Part shown: piece after piece, positions 6,532-11,649 of the stretch
How positions within the stretch are numbered: the first letter of the stretch is position 1
Layout: every line of letters starts with the position of its first letter
Assembly (NCBI GenBank): GCA_003219355.1
Contig: QHOQ01000172.1
Coordinates: 1 to 11,649, forward strand
From: Verrucomicrobiota bacterium
GTDB taxonomy: Bacteria; Verrucomicrobiota; Verrucomicrobiia; Chthoniobacterales; UBA10450
Reading direction: 5' to 3'
DNA length: 11,649 nucleotides
Position numbers and translations under genes: made by a program
Notes under the pieces: generated by a model
Databases searched by the model: none
Seen by the model: the letters and a program-made list of their open reading frames with translations, nothing else
What the model was told of the DNA's origin: nothing

Positions 6532-8125
6532 TTTTCGGAACAAAAGCGCCATTGCCTTCATCGAGATAGATTGTTGAACCGACGCGTGAGATTCGCAGCG
6601 ATTGTCGCCAGGTGCCTGCCGCGAAATCTTTTTTAGCTTCGATTGTCTTCACTTCCGTTTTTTCTCCAGCTGGGACTGGATCGGCGTTAACCAGTGCTTC
6701 GGACAAGACTCTGCCATCTCCGCCTGAGGCGGACTGCGTGGGCATGATTCTGAGGATGTGCAAAATTGTGGGCGCAAGATCGACATTGCCTGTTGGCAGA
6801 TCATCCGTTTGAGCGCGACGAAAATCCGGACCGACCGCGACCAGGGTATTGTGCATATCGAATCGGCTCAGTGTGGCATGTGTCCCCTTCCCTGCTCCTC
6901 GTTGCCAGTCCGCGTCAATCATTCCCGGAATGCCGAATTGGTTTTTTGAATCATTCCAGCGGAAAGCCATCACGACGTCCGGCGCCTGTTGACTATCGAT
7001 CTTCGCCTGATCGAGACCGAATGTCCCTTGCATCGGTTCCTTCGTGAAAATGACGCCAGCAAAATCTGATTGTTGCAAAAATTCCACGAGGCGACGCGTG
7101 ACTGCAGCGTCATGCTGCACAATGTAAAAAAGAACGGAGCCGCCATTTCCGACCAGCATGATGTCTCCAGGTTTCGGCTCGTCGCTGAATTCAGTCTTCG
7201 CAGTGAACCCGGCGTCATTTAAGATTTTCCGCAGATCAATGGATCGCCTGATCGTAGAGAAGCCATGATCGGAGACGACAAACAGATCGGTTGTGTCGCG
7301 CGCTGCCTGTCGATCTAACGCCGACAGGACAGCGGCGAGATTTTCATCAGAGGACTTGATCGCAGCGAGCGCAGGTTGCGCACCGGGCGCTGATCCATGC
7401 TGGGTAAGATCGGGTTCGCCCAACCAAAGCAGTGAGAAGGCTGGAACGCCGTCTTTCCAGAGAAAATCGGTAAGAGCTTTCGTCGTCCACTTATCCCCCT
7501 GCGCGAATTGCCCGAACGGTGGAAATGGACCGAGCACATCGGCAATCCGAGTGAGCGCGTCGCGCGGCCGCGATTCTCCGGCAAAGAGCGTGACGCAGTT
7601 TCTCCCACAGTCTGGATCGACATGTCTATCCAATAAAAGTCCGACGGTTTTGGCAGCCGCAATCGCGGTGCGCCCACCCACGCTTTGCACAATCTCGGCC
7701 ATTGTCGGAATCGAAATATATTTTCCGCCGGATAGTTCGTCTCCCTTTTCCACCACTTTTGGAATCTCAACGTCGATTGAGTGTTTCGAATCGATTTCCG
7801 GGCGGTAATCATGATTTGCAATTAGTCCGCTGTGGCCTGGATACACTCCAGTGACGAGGGCAGTACCATTTACGTTCGTCGCACTTGGATAAACGGCGTG
7901 ATGATTGCGAAAAATGACTCCTTCGTTCGCCAGCTTCCACAGTGCTGGCGTATTTTCTTGATTGACGAAATCCGGGCGCATCCCATCCCAAACAACAACC
8001 ACGACATGTCGCTCAGCTGTTGGCCTTTCTATCCCAAACGCATGCTGCCCAAGCAGGGCGCAGACGATCCATGTTAGAATCGCTATTGATCTCCCGGCGA
8101 AAACTTGCCCGACTGAGATTCTCAT
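6527..8125 (-). CDS. Secreted alkaline-phosphatase-superfamily phosphodiesterase (NPP type)
   Basis: A 532-residue exported enzyme of the type I phosphodiesterase / nucleotide pyrophosphatase family (PF01663). A signal peptide spans about residues 1-32. The two-zinc active site of the superfamily can be traced: Asp47 (WDGMRPD), nucleophile Thr83 (YPSATNVNG), probable oxyanion Asn104, Asp239 and His243 (GEPDLTQH), Asp286 and His287 (SDHG), and His416 (KGTHA). All six metal ligands and the nucleophile appear present, so it should be active. NPP enzymes usually have TFPNH after the nucleophile; here it is TNVNG, so the substrate may differ. Members hydrolyse phosphodiesters or phosphomonoesters in the periplasm; the substrate here is unknown. 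The C-terminal 60 residues are an extra segment of unknown fold. The start lies 4 nt after the stop of the MFS gene, implying one transcript. Its stop codon lies within the hairpin repeat at 6479-6531. Confidence 0.9.
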   Translation of the reverse strand: MRISVGQVFAGRSIAILTWIVCALLGQHAFGIERPTAERHVVVVVWDGMRPDFVNQENTPALWKLANEGVIFRNHHAVYPSATNVNGTALVTGVYPGHSGLIANHDYRPEIDSKHSIDVEIPKVVEKGDELSGGKYISIPTMAEIVQSVGGRTAIAAAKTVGLLLDRHVDPDCGRNCVTLFAGESRPRDALTRIADVLGPFPPFGQFAQGDKWTTKALTDFLWKDGVPAFSLLWLGEPDLTQHGSAPGAQPALAAIKSSDENLAAVLSALDRQAARDTTDLFVVSDHGFSTIRRSIDLRKILNDAGFTAKTEFSDEPKPGDIMLVGNGGSVLFYIVQHDAAVTRRLVEFLQQSDFAGVIFTKEPMQGTFGLDQAKIDSQQAPDVVMAFRWNDSKNQFGIPGMIDADWQRGAGKGTHATLSRFDMHNTLVAVGPDFRRAQTDDLPTGNVDLAPTILHILRIMPTQSASGGDGRVLSEALVNADPVPAGEKTEVKTIEAKKDFAAGTWRQSLRISRVGSTIYLDEGNGAFVPKR

Positions 8126-8129
8126 GTGT

Positions 8130-9719
8130 TCATCGATGTCGGAAAGATTTTGCGTCGCCGTCGATGAGCAGCAACGAAGTTATTCCGCTCGCCAGCGCCA
8201 AAGCGGATCCAACCAGCATAACGCGACGAAAACCGTTCACGAACGATTCATCGATCGCCTGCTTAAGAACTTGACGTATCGACGGTTCGATATCTTGGGG
8301 AAGGGACGCCGCTGCCAGGTTGATCCGTTGGTCGTCAAGTGAATGTCGCACTTCTGCCGAGACTCCGAGTGTGGATAAACGTGAGTCGATCGAGCGATCG
8401 AATACGTGAAGCATCACGATGCCGAGCGCGGCAATTGCCAGGAGCGCGGCCGTGCGTGAGATGGCATTGTTGATTCCGGAAGCAATGCCAACGCGATTTG
8501 CTGGAACTGCATTCATCACGGTCGTAGTCAGTGGCGCGACGCTCACGGCCATACCCAAGCCAAGTAAAACGACTGCTGGAAAAAACTTGCTCCAGTAATC
8601 GCCCCCAACCCCGGCCACCACGAAAAGAGCAAACCCCGCTGCCGAGATAATTGGGCCGACCACGAGTGGCAGCTTGGCTCCATATGTCGTCACGAGTCCA
8701 CCCGACCACCGGGAAAGGAGAAACATGATTAAGATGAAAGGGAGCAAGGCAGCCCCGGCGGCAGTCGCGGTATAGCCTTGAACTTGAATCAAATTCAAGG
8801 GCAGGAAAAAGAGCGTTCCCCCGAGCGCACTGTAAAGAAAGAATGTCAGCAAATTCGCACCAGTGAAATCATGCGAACGAAAGAGAGTAAGCGGTAACAT
8901 TGGATTTCGTGCCCGCGCTTCCCAATAGAAAAACAGGACCAAAGTGAAGCCGCCGGTAATCAGCGCGGCCAGCACCGCCGGGTGGCCAAAGCCCAACCGC
9001 GAGGACTCGATCAAACCGTAAACAAGAAATGTAAGGCCGATTGTTGCCAACGCCGCGCCCAACCAATCGAGTCGCCGATCATCGTTTTCGTCCCGACTTT
9101 CCGGCACACAGCTAAAGGAAATAAGCAGCACAATCAACCCGAGCGGCAGATTAATAAAAAAGACTGCGCGCCATGAAATTCGCTCGATCAACCATCCACC
9201 GAGGACAGGACCGATCGCCGCTGTGATAGCAGTGAAGCCGGACCAAACGCCGATGGCGTGTCCACGATCTTGATCGGTGAATGATGCGCTTATGATGGCG
9301 AGACTTCCCGGCACGAGTAGCGCGCCACCGGCGCCTTGAACCGCACGCGCCAGGATCAGTTGGCCAATGCTGGTTGCAAAGCCGCACCACAGGGATGCGG
9401 CAGAGAAGAGCACCACGCCGATGATGAAGATGCGGCGCCGCCCATAGTGATCCCCTAATGAACCGCCCACGAGCAGGAATGAAGCGAGCAGTAGCGCGTA
9501 GGCTTCAACGACCCATTGAAGATCGACCACAGTAGCGTGCAGGCTCTGCTGCAACGCTGGCAGGGCTACGTTAACCACTGTGCCATCGATAAACGCCATG
9601 CTCGATCCGAGGATCGTTGCCGCGAGAATCCACGGAGCGGAAGACTTCGCGCAAGGTACGGCGGCAACCCCGGCATGAATGACGACTTCATCACAGGGCG
9701 ATTGAACGAAATTTGCCAT
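8130..9719 (-). CDS. DHA2-family MFS exporter (EmrB/QacA type, 14 TM)
   Basis: A 529-residue inner-membrane transporter of the major facilitator superfamily, drug:H+ antiporter-2 branch. Family motifs are in order: MAFIDGTVVNVALP (41-54, the D1 motif with Asp45), GSLGDHYGRRR (86-96, motif A), RAVQGAGGALLVPGSLA (125-141, motif B region) and GPVLGGW (170-176, motif C of exporters), then a long hydrophobic body consistent with 14 membrane segments. A hydrophilic loop (about 430-495) precedes the last segment, as is usual for DHA2. It probably exports a toxic or signalling small molecule using the proton gradient; the substrate cannot be told. There is no EmrA-type membrane fusion partner beside it. 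It is the first gene of the minus-strand row, with the phosphodiesterase 4 nt downstream. The ATG lacks a clear Shine-Dalgarno sequence. No regulator of the TetR or MarR type is adjacent. Confidence 0.93.
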   Translation of the reverse strand: MANFVQSPCDEVVIHAGVAAVPCAKSSAPWILAATILGSSMAFIDGTVVNVALPALQQSLHATVVDLQWVVEAYALLLASFLLVGGSLGDHYGRRRIFIIGVVLFSAASLWCGFATSIGQLILARAVQGAGGALLVPGSLAIISASFTDQDRGHAIGVWSGFTAITAAIGPVLGGWLIERISWRAVFFINLPLGLIVLLISFSCVPESRDENDDRRLDWLGAALATIGLTFLVYGLIESSRLGFGHPAVLAALITGGFTLVLFFYWEARARNPMLPLTLFRSHDFTGANLLTFFLYSALGGTLFFLPLNLIQVQGYTATAAGAALLPFILIMFLLSRWSGGLVTTYGAKLPLVVGPIISAAGFALFVVAGVGGDYWSKFFPAVVLLGLGMAVSVAPLTTTVMNAVPANRVGIASGINNAISRTAALLAIAALGIVMLHVFDRSIDSRLSTLGVSAEVRHSLDDQRINLAAASLPQDIEPSIRQVLKQAIDESFVNGFRRVMLVGSALALASGITSLLLIDGDAKSFRHR

Positions 9720-9860
9720 CTCGTGTTCGAATTTGCATCACAATGGGATGCATATTGAACCCTGCGTAAATTTTCGAACCTGCCCAAGCGCAAAATGTCC
9801 AGTCCGCGTCAGCTGCAATGCGGTAAGTTGATCCGTCCAGCCAATCCCCTAGCCTCTTCC
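9720..9860. promoter_or_regulatory. Divergent region with a repeated TTCGAANNTGC box
   Basis: This 141-bp gap lies between the divergent MFS gene and the secreted-protein gene and must hold both promoters. Two copies of an 11-bp box, TTCGAATTTGC (9726-9736) and TTCGAACCTGC (9773-9783), lie 47 bp apart in the same orientation; each contains the palindrome TTCGAA. I could not pick out convincing -35/-10 pairs. The boxes could be operator sites or chance. Confidence 0.3.
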
Positions 9861-10877
9861 ATGCAGAAAATTGCTGTCCTGGCGCTGGTCGCAGTTCCGC
9901 TCGGTTTCGTTTCCGCTGCGCAATTGATCCCCACCGAACCGGGAACCGGTTGGCGATACAACATGACACAAGAAGTTGGCAAAGGACTCCGCGTCCCTGA
10001 TTCAAAAATGGACGCCGAGGGGAAAATTCGCCAACCGGTTTTGTACCGCATCGCTGGTATGGAAAACATCGACGGCAAAGAGCTGCTCAAGTTTGAAATG
10101 CATCGCGCTGGCGCGGTGACAAACACAGACCTGCTTTCCGTGGACGAACACGGCATCATTTGTGTGGCGCGCATGAATTTGGACGGCGAACTGATCAAGC
10201 TTGATCCACCTCAAACGATGATCGCCACGCCGCTTAAACCGGGCACAAGCTGGAATTTCAATGGACAGGTTGGCGAGATGAAAGTTCATCAGCATTACGA
10301 CGTGACCGGAGAAGAAGATGTCGAAGTGCCCGCGGGAGAATTTCACGCATCCCGTATTCACGGCGAACAGACGTCACCCAGCCCGATGACGATTGACCGC
10401 TGGTTCGTGACCGGGACCGGAATCGTCAAAGACATCACAACAATTCGCGGCTCGAACGGCGATTTGCTTGAGCGCATTTCTCTTGAATTGACGGAACGTC
10501 CCAAAATTGTGAACAGACCGGAAGTTAACGTGGAGGCGGCGACGAAGAAACTTTCCGTAAGCGTTGCCAAAGGGCGATTCGGTAAACCGACCACGGCATT
10601 TTCGTGGGACACACCTCAGATTTATGTGCGCTGGAAAGGACATCGCTTGCGAAAAGGCGCCAAGGTCCGCGTGGACTGGATCGCTGAGAATATTGGCGAC
10701 GATGCTCCCGCTGATTACGGCGCGGACGAAGCTTCCACAATCGCGGACGGTCCAACCGCTCATGGAACATTTACGCTGTCGCGGCCGGATGACGGCTGGG
10801 CCCCCGGCAATTATCGCACGGAGTTCTACGTTGACGATGTCTTGATAGACACAGTGAAGCTGAAGATTGTGAAGTAA
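9861..10877 (+). CDS. Secreted protein with C-terminal Ig-like module, function unknown
   Basis: A 338-residue exported protein. I chose the ATG at 9861 because it opens directly into a typical signal peptide (MQKIAVLALVAVPLGFVSAA), whereas the frame-open ATG at 9795 would add 22 polar residues before it. Neither start has a Shine-Dalgarno sequence. The mature N-terminal half (about 25-225) is beta-rich, with PGTGWRYNM near its start, a central LKPGTSWNFNGQVG stretch, EVPAGEFHASRIHG and DRWFVTGTGIVKD. This is the pattern of secreted beta-sandwich proteins seen in Verrucomicrobia and related bacteria. The C-terminal 110 residues form a separate module (FSWDTPQIYVRWKG, WIAENIGDDAP, GWAPGNYRTEFYVDD) resembling an immunoglobulin-like fold. 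No catalytic motif is visible. It is likely periplasmic or cell-surface. It lies 63 nt before the GIN-domain lipoprotein gene on the same strand. Confidence 0.8.
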   Translation: MQKIAVLALVAVPLGFVSAAQLIPTEPGTGWRYNMTQEVGKGLRVPDSKMDAEGKIRQPVLYRIAGMENIDGKELLKFEMHRAGAVTNTDLLSVDEHGIICVARMNLDGELIKLDPPQTMIATPLKPGTSWNFNGQVGEMKVHQHYDVTGEEDVEVPAGEFHASRIHGEQTSPSPMTIDRWFVTGTGIVKDITTIRGSNGDLLERISLELTERPKIVNRPEVNVEAATKKLSVSVAKGRFGKPTTAFSWDTPQIYVRWKGHRLRKGAKVRVDWIAENIGDDAPADYGADEASTIADGPTAHGTFTLSRPDDGWAPGNYRTEFYVDDVLIDTVKLKIVK

Positions 10878-10940
10878 ACGCGAATTCTTGAATCCAAGGC
10901 CGGGCGTTGCCGCATCGTAATAAGAGGAGGCACAATTTCC

Positions 10941-11551
10941 ATGAAGAAGATCACGATCATATTTCTTGCCGCATGCGTCGCTTTGGTCGTCGGATGCCAC
11001 TGGGTCGGAATTCGGGGCAATGGCAATATCAAGACCGATCAACGCACGATCAGTGCCTTTGCCAATATTGATGCGGGCGGCGCATTCATAATTGAATGGC
11101 AGAATGGCGCGCCCGCTCTCAGCATCACCACGGATGAAAATCTTCTTTTCTACATCGACAGCGATGTTTCTGGCGGACGCACGGGATCAAGGCGGCTATC
11201 TCAAGTCCGACGCGTTCTGGGGCGAAGACCAGCGGCGCCGTGAGGCTCACCGCAAATCAACTTGCTGGCCCGAGATTCGCTTTGGAATCGACAGGCGCAG
11301 CACGTGTCACACTCGATGGAAACATCGATGAATTGCTCGCGGATATGACTGGCGCAAGCGAATTAACCGCGAATGGTCTTCAAACCAAAACCGCCGAAAT
11401 CTCCACCACCGGCGCAGCTGATGCCGAGCTTGCCGTTAGTGAGATATTGAAAGTGGCAATCACCGGCGCGGGCAAAGTTTCTTATTCTGGTAATCCGAAG
11501 ACGATCGAGAAACACATTACTGGCGCCGGCTCGATCCGCCACAAAGATTAG
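10941..11551 (+). pseudogene. GIN-domain (DUF2807) lipoprotein gene broken by a frameshift
   Basis: The gene begins with a strong Shine-Dalgarno sequence (GAGGAGG, 10 nt before ATG 10941) and a lipoprotein signal (hydrophobic run, then VVGC with Cys19). The first frame reads GNGNIKTDQRTISAFANID and on to DENLLFYIDSDVSGG (to about 11177), the normal N-terminal half of a GIN/DUF2807 domain. After that the frame turns into arginine-rich nonsense and stops at 11243. The family sequence resumes in another frame from about 11177 (RTHGIKAAISSPTRSGAKTSGA) and runs to the TAG at 11551, with the repeated TGA[ASG] turns of the GIN beta-helix (STGAARV, MTGASEL, STTGAAD, ITGAGKV, ITGAGSI). The strand expected between DSDVSGG and HGIKAAI seems shortened, so a small deletion probably caused the shift. 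A GTG at 11240 overlaps the early stop, but reading the second frame as its own gene ignores the homologous codons before it. A sequencing error is possible. Confidence 0.75.
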
Positions 11552-11562
11552 ATCTGACAAAT

Positions 11563-11611
11563 GGTAGAGACGGATCGCCGAGCCGTCCGTCTTCGACACG
11601 CCCCCGCGTGT
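11563..11611 (+). repeat. Hairpin element with GGTAGAGAC header
   Basis: Eleven nt after the stop of the GIN-domain gene lies GGTAGAGAC (11563-11571), which overlaps an imperfect inverted repeat GACGGATCG/CGAGCCGTC (11569-11587, one mismatch). A second perfect hairpin, ACACGC-CCCC-GCGTGT (11596-11611), follows. The header matches GGTAGGGAC of the 6479-6531 element at 8 of 9 positions, and both lie at gene ends, which suggests one repeat family. The second hairpin could also serve as a transcription terminator, although the bases after it (TATTTC) are only weakly T-rich. The remaining bases to the window end show no gene. Confidence 0.5.
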
Positions 11612-11649
11612 TATTTCGGGCGCCTCGTCGAGATTCTAGCTAATATTCT

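Noticed and set aside
6475..6561. 29-codon N-terminal extension of the HPCxxC gene back to the ATG at 6561
   Set aside because: These codons run through the hairpin repeat and the end of the phosphodiesterase gene; the membrane segment and conserved-looking region begin only after the repeat.
7293..7808. 171-codon plus-strand frame within the phosphodiesterase gene
   Set aside because: Antisense shadow; the minus-strand frame carries all catalytic residues of the enzyme family.
6527..8125. Loss of activity in the phosphodiesterase because TFPNH is TNVNG
   Set aside because: The nucleophile Thr83 and all six expected metal ligands are present; the changed residues affect the pocket and not the core chemistry.
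9795..9860. Longer start for the secreted protein
   Set aside because: It would place 22 polar residues before a textbook signal peptide, which would hinder export.
11240..11551. Separate small gene starting at GTG 11240
   Set aside because: Family-like residues continue in the same frame upstream of the GTG to about 11177, so this is the second half of a broken gene and not an independent one.

Overview
The window reads as a stretch of chromosome from a free-living Gram-negative bacterium with an outer membrane. The protein style (DUF3417-type glucan phosphorylase, a CDLCGC-type outer-membrane barrel, a secreted protein with a C-terminal Ig-like module, a GIN-domain lipoprotein, mostly weak Shine-Dalgarno sequences) suggests a soil Verrucomicrobiota lineage. 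That assignment is an inference from family resemblance and was not checked by a search. There are no rRNA, tRNA, CRISPR, phage or transposase genes.

Layout, left to right. At 1-187 (minus) there may be the N-terminus of an exported protein that runs off the window. At 233-889 (minus) is a DsbA/FrnE-like thioredoxin-fold protein whose CxxC has become SxxC. It is divergent, across a 64-bp gap holding a short perfect palindrome, from a rhomboid protease with an intact Ser-His dyad (954-1964, plus). The gap at 1965-2315 is not empty: it holds the decayed 5' part of a class I SAM methyltransferase in three reading frames. An intact alpha-glucan phosphorylase follows (2316-4871, plus).

From 9719 down to 4906 four genes lie in a row on the minus strand: a 14-TM DHA2-type MFS exporter, a secreted alkaline-phosphatase-superfamily phosphodiesterase starting only 4 nt after it, a small membrane-anchored or exported HPCxxC protein, and an outer-membrane barrel beginning with a CxxCxC motif right after its signal peptide. 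The first two look like one transcription unit. The last two share unusual cysteine motifs and may form a second unit. Between the pairs sits a 53-bp inverted pair of hairpins that also supplies the phosphodiesterase stop codon.

On the right arm (plus) is a secreted protein with a C-terminal Ig-like module (9861-10877), then a DUF2807/GIN-domain lipoprotein gene broken by a frameshift and apparently missing a short internal segment (10941-11551). A hairpin element with a similar GGTAGRGAC header follows it (11563 onward).

Overall this is a mostly ordinary chromosomal region. The points deserving a second look are the header-plus-hairpin repeat family, the cysteine-motif gene pair, two broken genes and the monothiol DsbA-like protein. 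I did not find a clear new multi-gene defence or biosynthetic system.
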